Made by a program: the position numbers and the translations under genes. 13,444 bases of DNA, taken from the NCBI GenBank assembly GCA_021796315.1, contig JAJYOH010000097.1, positions 1 through 13,444 of the forward strand. The letters are read 5' to 3'. Shown piece after piece: positions 1 to 6,898 of the stretch (position 1 is its first letter; every line of letters starts with the position of its first letter). Source of the stretch: Chloroflexota bacterium (GTDB lineage: Bacteria; Chloroflexota; Anaerolineae; Anaerolineales; Villigracilaceae). Below the pieces are notes generated by a model. It did no database searches, was not told the DNA's origin, and saw only the letters and a list, made by a program, of their open reading frames with translations.

Positions 1-116
1 ACGTGCCCGGCCAGCTCACATTCATCATGATTCTGCTCGGCTCGGTGATCGTGCTTCCCGGCCTGATCGTTGTGGCCGGCATCTCCACATGGCTGACACG
101 TCGCAGACGAGGGTAA
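1..116 (+). CDS. C-terminal end of a membrane protein, probably GldG-like ABC-system component (partial)
   Basis: An open frame enters from the left edge (first full codon at position 3) and stops at TAA 114-116, giving 37 visible residues. They form one hydrophobic segment rich in Ile, Leu and Val, followed by a short basic tail ending RRRRG, which is the usual end of a membrane protein with its last helix anchored on the cytoplasmic side. The next gene starts 3 bases after the stop and encodes a DUF4340 protein. DUF4340 genes commonly follow GldG-type auxiliary components of gliding-motility-like ABC transporters, and such proteins often end in one helix plus an Arg-rich tail. The GldG-like assignment is therefore inferred from context. 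The fragment alone shows only a membrane anchor. Confidence 0.55.
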   Translation, partial: VPGQLTFIMILLGSVIVLPGLIVVAGISTWLTRRRRG

Positions 117-119
117 AAA

Positions 120-842
120 ATGATTCGTCGAAACACATGGATTTTGATCGTTCTATTCGTCGTGTTAGTTGGCGCTGCCTTTTATCTGCAAAATCAAAAA
201 GCGAAACAGGCCGCATCTGCCACACCAACCAGTTCATCAGCGTTTGTGTTCAACACTGCAACAGACGGCAATCCGACTGACATCAAGATTGAATCTTCGA
301 TCGGTGGCACCGTTGAAGTAGCCCGCGATTCAAGCGGCTCCTGGATTGTAAAATCCCCAGTAGCGATGGGAGCGGATCAGGCTGGAGCCGAAGCGGCCGC
401 GACACAAATCGGCGCCCTGAAAATCCTGGGCGATTTCCAGCTTGGCCCGGACGTTGTCGGCCTGGACAAACCGTCCTACACAATTACAGTTGTTTTCTCC
501 AGCGGCAAAACGCACACACTGCTTGTCGGTTCCGTCAACCCGATTCAAACTGGATACTACACTCAGTTAGATGGAGGCAAGACTCAAGTCGTGGATAAGC
601 CCGGGCTTGATTCTTTGCTCGGTATCGTTACCAATCCGCCGTACGCTCAAACGCTGACACCGACGGTAACGCCGACTGCATTTGTTCCGCCAACTGAGAC
701 TTCGACTCCCGCGCCAACCGAGGCAACCACATCAATTTCCTCTACAGAAACTTCATCAACTCCGGGAACACCGGCAACGTCTGCGCCGTCCACGCCTGGG
801 ACGCCATCCCCGGCTCCGGTAACGGCGACCGCTACCCCGTAA
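120..842 (+). CDS. DUF4340 domain-containing membrane-anchored protein with Thr/Pro-rich tail
   Basis: A 240-residue protein. Residues about 7-23 form an N-terminal membrane anchor after a short basic start (MIRRN), so the rest is expected outside the membrane. Residues about 50-165 match the DUF4340 pattern: short beta-type segments, a SWIVKSP-like strand, an LGDFQLGP stretch, and a GLDKPSYTITVVFSSGK segment followed by a strand ending in LLVG. The last 65 or so residues (from about 176) are almost only Thr, Pro, Ser and Ala, a probable disordered linker or wall-spanning tail. The start ATG at 120 has GAGGG 6 bases upstream and lies 3 bases after the previous stop, so the two genes are probably co-transcribed. 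DUF4340 has no assigned biochemical activity. It usually accompanies GldF/GldG-like ABC transporters. The family call is fairly secure; the function is unknown. Confidence 0.8.
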   Translation: MIRRNTWILIVLFVVLVGAAFYLQNQKAKQAASATPTSSSAFVFNTATDGNPTDIKIESSIGGTVEVARDSSGSWIVKSPVAMGADQAGAEAAATQIGALKILGDFQLGPDVVGLDKPSYTITVVFSSGKTHTLLVGSVNPIQTGYYTQLDGGKTQVVDKPGLDSLLGIVTNPPYAQTLTPTVTPTAFVPPTETSTPAPTEATTSISSTETSSTPGTPATSAPSTPGTPSPAPVTATATP

Positions 843-911
843 GGCATGAAGCGAGGAAAGCGTCTTGTCTATAGAACAAAATTACAGAATACAATCAAAA
901 CAAAAAGAGTC

Positions 912-940
912 TTGATTTTCATATCAAAAAAGTGTATTCT
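912..940 (+). promoter_or_regulatory. Candidate sigma-70-type promoter for the sigma factor gene
   Basis: TTGATT (912-917) and TATTCT (935-940) are separated by 17 bases in an AT-rich stretch of the 136-base gap before the sigma gene. The predicted transcription start would be near 947, leaving a leader of about 30 bases before the ATG at 979. This is a consensus-spacing match only; no transcript evidence is available. Confidence 0.45.
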
Positions 941-978
941 GAATTGAGCTTAAATTCATAACCTAACTGGAAGAAAGA

Positions 979-2190
979 ATGGATGTAGAGAAAATCATTA
1001 TCGGTGACGAGGAAGAAGAATATCCTGCCATTGCGCGCTTGATCGAGTTGGGACGCCAGAAATCCTACGTCACCCTCGATGATATTTTGCATTTCTTCCC
1101 CGAAGCTGAACAAGACGTTGAGCAACTTGAGGAGGCCTTCTCTGCGCTCTTAAGCGCGGGCATTCCATTCGTGGAAGACACCACGCCCGGAGAACCAACC
1201 GAGGATGAACTGGCCGCGGTTGAAGAGGCTGAGACCGAACCCGAACCCGATCTTTCGCTTGACGATTACCTTGCCAATATTGATACGGATGATACGATTG
1301 GTCTATACCTGAAGGAAGTCAGTCGTGTGCCGCTCCTCAACGCCCAAGAAGAAGTAGCATTGGCTCAACGCATCGAACGCGGACGCATGGCACGTGAGGA
1401 ACTCGCCAAAGGCAGCGTCAGCCCACGCCGCCGCTCCGATTTACGAAAACTAATCGAAGACGGCTGGGCCGCCCGCGAACATTTGATTACAGCAAACTCC
1501 CGCCTTGTAATCTCGGTCGCCAAGAAATATATGGGACGCGGCGTTCCTTTCCTCGATTTGATTCAGGAAGGCAATATCGGTCTGATCCGTGCCACGAAGA
1601 AATTCGATTATCGCCGCGGCCACAAATTTTCCACATATGCGACGTGGTGGATCCGCCAAGCGGTCACTCGCGCCATCGCCGATCAAGGACGCACGATCCG
1701 TGTGCCCGTTCACATGGGAGATCAGATCAACAAACTTTTGCGTGTCCAGCATCAATTGACACAACGTCTCGGACGCGAACCAAGCGTGGAAGAACTTGCA
1801 GATGCGTTGGATGTGCCGCCGAAGAAAGTCGAAAACATGATTCAAGTGGCACGCCGTCCGCTTTCGCTCGAAACACCTACGGACGATGAAGAGGATTCCG
1901 TTTTAGGAGATTTCATCGAAGACGACGAAGCTCCTCCGCCCGACGATACTGCCACATACAATCTTTTGCGTGAGCATCTGGGTGAAGTGCTGAATGGCTT
2001 GCCGCCGCGCGAAGTCCGCATTTTGCAGTTGCGCTATGGATTGCTCGACGGTCAAGCATATACACTTGAAGAAGTCGGACGCAAAATGGGCGTGACGCGC
2101 GAACGCGTCCGTCAGATCGAAGCGCAGGCCCTCAGCCGGTTGCGGCATCCGTCCATCCGGCGCAAATTACGCGACTATTTAGGCGAATAA
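979..2190 (+). CDS. rpoD: RNA polymerase primary sigma factor (RpoD/SigA type)
   Basis: A 403-residue sigma-70 protein that directs RNA polymerase to promoters. Residues about 15-66 resemble region 1.1 (LIELGRQKSYVTLDDI followed by a helix ending in AGIPFVED). Region 1.2 lies near 103-135. Region 2 is at about 165-235, with the core-binding and -10-melting signature DLIQEGNIGLIRATKKFD and the aromatic cluster of FSTYATWWIRQ. Region 3 is at about 244-320, including an acidic sigma-finger stretch (DDEEDSVLGDFIEDD). Region 4 is at about 332-392, with the helix-turn-helix GVTRERVRQIEAQALSRLRHP that reads the -35 box. A region 1.1-like N-terminus plus all other regions favours the group 1 housekeeping factor over a group 2 paralogue, although other sigma genes outside the window cannot be excluded. 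ATG 979 follows GGAAG with a 5-base spacer. Confidence 0.93.
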   Translation: MDVEKIIIGDEEEEYPAIARLIELGRQKSYVTLDDILHFFPEAEQDVEQLEEAFSALLSAGIPFVEDTTPGEPTEDELAAVEEAETEPEPDLSLDDYLANIDTDDTIGLYLKEVSRVPLLNAQEEVALAQRIERGRMAREELAKGSVSPRRRSDLRKLIEDGWAAREHLITANSRLVISVAKKYMGRGVPFLDLIQEGNIGLIRATKKFDYRRGHKFSTYATWWIRQAVTRAIADQGRTIRVPVHMGDQINKLLRVQHQLTQRLGREPSVEELADALDVPPKKVENMIQVARRPLSLETPTDDEEDSVLGDFIEDDEAPPPDDTATYNLLREHLGEVLNGLPPREVRILQLRYGLLDGQAYTLEEVGRKMGVTRERVRQIEAQALSRLRHPSIRRKLRDYLGE

Positions 2191-2222
2191 AAAAACAATC
2201 GAGGCCAAATGGCCTCGATTGT
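2189..2222 (-). terminator. Intrinsic terminator between convergent genes (12-bp perfect stem)
   Basis: ACAATCGAGGCC (2195-2206) pairs perfectly with 2211-2222 across an AAAT loop. Read on the minus strand the hairpin is followed at once by a run of Ts (complement of the A run at 2189-2194), so it is a strong terminator for the leftward gene ending at 2226. On the plus strand only GATTT follows, so it may also stop the sigma-factor transcript, but less efficiently. Confidence 0.85.
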
Positions 2223-2225
2223 GAT

Positions 2226-3605
2226 TTAACCTACCCAGCCCCACATCCAGAACTGAGCGCTGAAATAAAGGGCCATAGGGAATGAGAGATACAAAATCAA
2301 GCGATTAATCCATGCGCTTTTACCCCATTGCCCCAACAGGATAAAGACCGGAAATATGACAAGGACGTAACGCAACATGCTCACAAACGGTTGTCCAGTG
2401 TTTAAGCCGAACAAGGGCGTCAACAACATCAAGACAGAATACAAGCCCAATTCTTTCGGAAATTTCCTCCAAACAAAGAGAATAAGCACTCCCCACAAAA
2501 GCGTAATCAACAAGTTGAACACATCAATAGGCAAAAGTTGATGGCGCAGACCAAGGGTAACGAACTCAGTAAAATGCTGCCAGGGGAATGAAAACTCGGT
2601 ATGCCATTGGCCCTGATAACTAAAAAATGTGGCGAGCTTTGTATATACCAAGTACGAGAGAGCGGCCAAAGGGATTGCCTGCAGAATCAATGCATCTCGC
2701 CAGAGACGCTGCCCTTCCTGCGTCCACCACATATAAAGCAGAGGAAGCAATAATAGAATGCCAATGCCTCTGGTTAGTGCCGCCATCGCACCCATAAAAG
2801 CAACCATTGGCCAGTTTCGGCGCTTGGCAAACCAAAAGGAGCCTAATACAAACGCCAGATATGTTGCTTCCGTATATCCAGCGAAAAGAAAAAAAGCTGA
2901 AGGAAAGACAAGCAAATAAATCAGAGCACGTTTTACTGAGCCTACGTCTGCGCCATAATCGCTTGCGACTCTTTGAAACAGAACAAGTGCAACAACAAGT
3001 GATATTGCTGAAACGATCAGAGAGGCTAGGAATATATTGCTTATCAAGATACCTACTAGGCGTGTCAGAAGCGGATATAAAGGGAAGAAGGCAGTACTCC
3101 CATCTTCCAGTGAATATCCCCGCTCGGCTATCTTCAAGAACCAATTCGCATCAAATCTCTGCCAAAGCGCGAGGGATGCCCAGGAATATGGTTTTACGCC
3201 TTGATAAGGAAACACCTGCTCTGGCATAATGGGAGCTTTCTGCAACACTTTTCCCATCAAAGGTCCAGATAACGCCTGCCCGCTGACTAAATCCCAGTGG
3301 CTGCCCGTCTGCTTATCAACGAGGGTGTGGTCGGGAGCGGGGAAGAATTGAAGCATTGTTCCCTGCATATCTCTCAGGTAAAAGAAAGTCCCGCTGTTCC
3401 GCATATCAAATGCGGATACAATAGAATACCCAAACAATGTAAGATTCTGCACAACTATCGGAGACGCATATAAGATGGCTAATGACCAAAGGCCAAACAC
3501 GATTCTGGCAATTATGAACGCTCCCAAGGCCCAACGGAACGAATAATCAATAGTTCGCCACATTTTATTAACTGATGGCTTGATCAAATGGTCTCGCACG
3601 GACAT
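2226..3605 (-). CDS. PIG-V-like mannosyltransferase family integral membrane protein
   Basis: A polytopic protein of 459 residues. A hydrophobic helix at about 25-48 is followed by a roughly 95-residue extracytoplasmic stretch, then WQRFDANWFLKIAERGYS (from about residue 148; acidic Asp near 152) and AFFPLYP (about 172-178), then about eight more hydrophobic segments. The W..D..W/Y..IA..GY...FFPLYP pattern is the hallmark of the PIG-V/GPI mannosyltransferase 2-like family, GT-C enzymes that use lipid-linked mannose. Bacterial members have no defined acceptor, and bacteria lack GPI anchors, so the substrate is unknown. Two in-frame ATGs exist. The one at 3605 has GGAGGG (3614-3619) at a normal distance of 8 bases, while ATG 3611 would leave only 2, so 3605 is preferred. 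It is divergent from the next gene and ends at a strong terminator. Confidence 0.75.
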   Translation of the reverse strand: MSVRDHLIKPSVNKMWRTIDYSFRWALGAFIIARIVFGLWSLAILYASPIVVQNLTLFGYSIVSAFDMRNSGTFFYLRDMQGTMLQFFPAPDHTLVDKQTGSHWDLVSGQALSGPLMGKVLQKAPIMPEQVFPYQGVKPYSWASLALWQRFDANWFLKIAERGYSLEDGSTAFFPLYPLLTRLVGILISNIFLASLIVSAISLVVALVLFQRVASDYGADVGSVKRALIYLLVFPSAFFLFAGYTEATYLAFVLGSFWFAKRRNWPMVAFMGAMAALTRGIGILLLLPLLYMWWTQEGQRLWRDALILQAIPLAALSYLVYTKLATFFSYQGQWHTEFSFPWQHFTEFVTLGLRHQLLPIDVFNLLITLLWGVLILFVWRKFPKELGLYSVLMLLTPLFGLNTGQPFVSMLRYVLVIFPVFILLGQWGKSAWINRLILYLSFPMALYFSAQFWMWGWVG

Positions 3606-3677
3606 CGACATTACCCTCCGATTTTCTCAAGTAAGCTAAACGGTCATAAAGTCTGGCGTTAAGCATAACCGCGATTT

Positions 3678-3706
3678 TTGGATTCTAGCACAAGCTCAAT
3701 TATTAC
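3678..3706 (+). promoter_or_regulatory. Candidate promoter for the DxDxWWHL membrane protein
   Basis: TTGGAT (3678-3683) and TATTAC (3701-3706) have a 17-base spacer in the divergent intergenic region, with a predicted start about 25 bases before ATG 3738. The match to consensus is modest. If real, it also argues that the upstream in-frame TTG at 3678 is promoter sequence rather than a start codon. Confidence 0.3.
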
Positions 3707-3737
3707 ATGTCTATCAAACCATTCCCAAGGGACAAAC

Positions 3738-5195
3738 ATGCGAGGCCGAACACGATCCGCGTTATATGAATTATCCAAATATCTAGGTCTCTTGATTGCG
3801 GTATTAGTGTTTTTCCTATATATTCGTTCGCCACAGGACGCGGATATGTGGTGGCATTTACGCGCCGGTCAGGTGATGTGGCAAACAAAGAGCATTCTAC
3901 TGGTTGATAAATTCAGCTACACGCGAATAGGGCAGCCATGGGTTAACGCGTTTTGGATTTCGGAGCTCATACTTTATTTGGTTTTCAAATCCGGCGGATA
4001 TATCGGACTTACCTGTCTGGTAAGCTTGATCGGCGGCGCAACATTCTATGCGTTGTACCGCAACATGCGCGGAAATGCTTTTGTTAACGCATTCGTTGTA
4101 CTCCTGGCCGCAATAACCGCCGCACCCGTCTGGGGACCACGTCCCCAAATTCTCTCTTTTCTCTTGCTGGCTCTGCTGGATTGGTGGCTGGAGTACTCGC
4201 AAAATAAACACCGGCTTTCGTACTGGTTCCTAATTCCAATCTTCATTCTTTGGGCAAACGTTCACGGCGGATGGATTTGGGGCTTCCTGCTTCTGATGGC
4301 GCACATCACAGGAAATGCCTTCAACAAGATCACCTCGGCATCAGAAAATACAGGCCCTTCTTGGAAAGAATTGTTCTACCTTTTCTTCTGGACCCTGGCT
4401 GCAATAATCGCAATAGGAATAAATCCTAACGGTATCAGCATCTGGAAATTACCTTTCCGCACTGTAGACGTCTCGATGAATATTCAGGAGTGGGCATCTC
4501 CGGACTTCCACCAGCTTGAATTTCATCCATTCCTATGGATGTTGTTCTTACTGCTGACCTCCGCCCTAGTAGGAAGGCCCAAGGTAAATTGGGGCGATCT
4601 TTTCAAGGTCGTTGGTTTTGCATATCTTACGTTCATATCACAGCGTAACATCGGTCCCTTTGCCATTGTCACTGCCCCGATATTGGCAAAGTGGGCAAAT
4701 AGTGCCGTCGAAAATCTTGCAAACCAGATGCAACTTCGGAACACACAATCAACGAGCTTCTTGAATCCGAAGGTAGATGCTCTTCTCAAAAGCGTGATAT
4801 TGATTTTCATAAGCTTGGCAGCAATTGGCCGTATTTACGTAGTTTCCATCCCATCCGCAGTAAATAAGGGATTGCCAACAAGAGCAGTCCAGTGGCTAAA
4901 AGAAAATCCGCCCAGTGGCCCCTTATTCAACTCGTATAACTGGGGAGGATACTTAACTTGGGCTTTGCCACAAATACCCGTCTTCATTGATGGACGCGCT
5001 GACCTGTATGGCAAAGATATTATTAGCCAATGGCAGGAAGTTGTGCAGGGCACGCCAGAAGGATTTGCCGTGTTGGAAAAATGGCATATCCAGGCAATCC
5101 TATTGGAACCAAGTTGGCCCATCGTTAAATTGCTTCCATACGAAGGTTGGACTGAAGCCTACCATGACAATACTGCCGTGATTTTTATCAAATAG
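3738..5195 (+). CDS. Polytopic membrane protein with DxDxWWHLxxG motif, GT-C glycosyltransferase-like
   Basis: A 485-residue protein with roughly ten or more hydrophobic helices and a soluble C-terminal part. After the first helix (about 15-29) comes DADMWWHLRAG (34-44), then DKFSYT (57-62) and QPWVNAFW. Acidic residues in the first outer loop, directly after helix 1, are the arrangement of GT-C glycosyltransferases, which use polyprenyl-phosphate sugars. The C-terminal 92 residues contain GPLFNSYNWGGYL and VFIDGRADLYG (about 415-425), seen with this motif in uncharacterised bacterial membrane proteins. The family is recognised by pattern, but its reaction is not known to me. Start: ATG 3738 has AAGGGA 5 bases upstream. 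The frame is also open from TTG 3678, which lacks a ribosome site and would add a polar, non-conserved-looking 20 residues. The 3' end converges with the next gene and has no clear terminator. Confidence 0.65.
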   Translation: MRGRTRSALYELSKYLGLLIAVLVFFLYIRSPQDADMWWHLRAGQVMWQTKSILLVDKFSYTRIGQPWVNAFWISELILYLVFKSGGYIGLTCLVSLIGGATFYALYRNMRGNAFVNAFVVLLAAITAAPVWGPRPQILSFLLLALLDWWLEYSQNKHRLSYWFLIPIFILWANVHGGWIWGFLLLMAHITGNAFNKITSASENTGPSWKELFYLFFWTLAAIIAIGINPNGISIWKLPFRTVDVSMNIQEWASPDFHQLEFHPFLWMLFLLLTSALVGRPKVNWGDLFKVVGFAYLTFISQRNIGPFAIVTAPILAKWANSAVENLANQMQLRNTQSTSFLNPKVDALLKSVILIFISLAAIGRIYVVSIPSAVNKGLPTRAVQWLKENPPSGPLFNSYNWGGYLTWALPQIPVFIDGRADLYGKDIISQWQEVVQGTPEGFAVLEKWHIQAILLEPSWPIVKLLPYEGWTEAYHDNTAVIFIK

Positions 5196-5251
5196 AATGG
5201 ATTGCTGCCAACAGAAGCAAAATTGAGTAAGCGGCGCTTGAAAAGCCTTGA

Positions 5252-6811
5252 TCATTTTCGCTCGAAAATAGCGGCTCCGTCGTTCTCAAAGATCAAGGAG
5301 TAATTCGAATCTTGTCGCAATTGATATAAAAGCAACCCTGACATTTGCACAATTCTATTATCCTGTGGCTTCTCGATATAGATGTAATCAAATACCAAGT
5401 GATTCGATATCGCCCAATCCTCGACACAGGCCGGAGAACCATTTACACATCCCTGTAAATCCGCCAAACTCATCAAAAATGGCTCGAAGGATTTCCCGAG
5501 TGTCCACTCCCGACCTTGGATCGTATTCAGACTCGTGCGCCCAGCATAAACTGGAAACCACTCAACAAATGGATCAGAATAAGGATTGGCTTCACCAGTT
5601 AACACAATAAATCGGCTGGCAGACAGTGTGTTACTACGTACCCAGTCCATAGCAAGTTGGCTCGGCGTCGGCACTACGTATAAGGAAAGACTCATATCGT
5701 AAAAATATGCACCGAAAAAAGAAATCAATATAATACCCGCCAGAGTAATTTGGAATATTTTACGCTGCTCCAAACCTGCAACAGACAATTCTAGCTCATT
5801 CTCGGACTTTGACATGAGCACCATTATTCTGGGCATCACCACATCTGATAATCCAATCCCGGCCAACATTGCAAGTGGAAGCACAGCAATGGCTGGAGCG
5901 CTGCGTGGCTCGATAGCGAATGGAATCAGCATCCAAATCGGCAAAAGCCATTCCTTCCGCACAATCTGAACAACGAAACCAATCAATCCTAGAACGGTCA
6001 AAAGCGCAATAAAGCGCTCCTCGGCAAAGTCAAGTGTGAGCCAGGAAAGCCAAAAGAATATAGTGTGACCGCCAGTTGCTAATGCCGACTGAAAGGGAGC
6101 AAGTCCATTCTGGGCCAGCACAATTCCCCACCACGGACTAGTCAGAAACAGCACGCCAAGCACAACTAACACGGCATCCCTGAAATATGATCTATCATTC
6201 CGGTAATTGGCAAACCAGATCAACGAGCAAGCCACCGCAGCATGGATACCGGTTTCAGGATGACTCAGCACAGTTCCTGCGCCGAACAGAGCAGTTAGAA
6301 ATACATACTTGTTCACTCGCCTGTTGAATAGCATCCAGGCAAAACTGCATGTCGAAAGGAGGAAAAAGATTCCGAAAGCCCGGCTTAAACCCCCACCCAT
6401 CACATACCATGAGAACGTACGCGGCATCAGCGAATAGGCCAAAGTTGCGAGTGCGGCCCTCATCTTGGATTTCAATATCAGATTTGCTATCCAGTAAAAG
6501 ATCGGTATGGATAAAGTTGAAACCAACGGCGGCAGCCAACGAAAAATGGCCGGAAGCGGGACACCGATCAAAGATAAAACACCACCCACGTAAAAAGAAA
6601 AGGGAGGATACGCAAACGGAATATCGAAATGATTATATGTGGTGAACGCGGGGATCAAAAAATGATTGGCCTTGAGATCCTCAATCATTACATAGAACAT
6701 CCCGCCATCATTGATGGGCATACCCGAAAGTATTGTAGGTGAAAATCGCACCACACCACCCAATAAAACCGACAAAAACAAGAATAATTCGGGCCAGCGA
6801 TTCTCTTTCAT
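5252..6811 (-). CDS. GT-C-like polytopic membrane protein (paralogue A of a divergent pair)
   Basis: A 519-residue integral membrane protein with about ten hydrophobic helices and a C-terminal soluble domain of about 130 residues. After the first helix it carries INDGG (33-37), YNH (59-61) and IPFAYPP (64-70), then PRTFSWYVMGGGLSRAFG, VLSHPE, SPWWGIVL, GLAPF and EPRSAP. The same landmarks occur in the same order in the divergent neighbour on the plus strand, which is also 519 residues long. The acidic Asp in the first outer loop and the overall layout fit GT-C glycosyltransferases; donor and acceptor are unknown. The start is uncertain. ATG 6811 is listed, but GTG 6817 has GGAG at a 6-base spacing and may be the true start, while TTG 6829 lacks a ribosome site. 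The downstream end converges with the preceding plus-strand gene, with a 56-base gap. Confidence 0.65.
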   Translation of the reverse strand: MKENRWPELFLFLSVLLGGVVRFSPTILSGMPINDGGMFYVMIEDLKANHFLIPAFTTYNHFDIPFAYPPFSFYVGGVLSLIGVPLPAIFRWLPPLVSTLSIPIFYWIANLILKSKMRAALATLAYSLMPRTFSWYVMGGGLSRAFGIFFLLSTCSFAWMLFNRRVNKYVFLTALFGAGTVLSHPETGIHAAVACSLIWFANYRNDRSYFRDAVLVVLGVLFLTSPWWGIVLAQNGLAPFQSALATGGHTIFFWLSWLTLDFAEERFIALLTVLGLIGFVVQIVRKEWLLPIWMLIPFAIEPRSAPAIAVLPLAMLAGIGLSDVVMPRIMVLMSKSENELELSVAGLEQRKIFQITLAGIILISFFGAYFYDMSLSLYVVPTPSQLAMDWVRSNTLSASRFIVLTGEANPYSDPFVEWFPVYAGRTSLNTIQGREWTLGKSFEPFLMSLADLQGCVNGSPACVEDWAISNHLVFDYIYIEKPQDNRIVQMSGLLLYQLRQDSNYSLIFENDGAAIFERK

Positions 6812-6898
6812 TCGCACTGTGAGCTCCAAGGGTAAAATAGGATAGTCCTTGCAAAGTCAGCAATCACAAAAATCTCAAATGATTTTAGCATAACAAAC

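Noticed and set aside
1450..1845. 131-codon minus-strand frame inside the sigma factor gene
   Set aside because: It is antisense to conserved sigma regions 2 and 3, and the product resembles no family. The frame is explained by codon constraints of the real gene.
2620..3229. Two overlapping frames (174 codons minus, 140 codons plus) within the PIG-V-like gene
   Set aside because: Both are out of frame with a gene that has clear membrane segments and motifs. Neither shows a ribosome site with a plausible product.
3678..3737. TTG-initiated 20-residue N-terminal extension of the DxDxWWHL protein
   Set aside because: There is no ribosome-binding sequence, the extension is polar and unremarkable, and the TTG falls in a candidate -35 element. 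ATG 3738 has a proper AAGGGA site.
5254..5269. Small hairpin ATTTTC-GCTC-GAAAAT as a possible terminator
   Set aside because: Only six AT-rich pairs inside the coding end of the minus-strand gene and no T run. The 5196-5251 gap also shows no convincing terminator.
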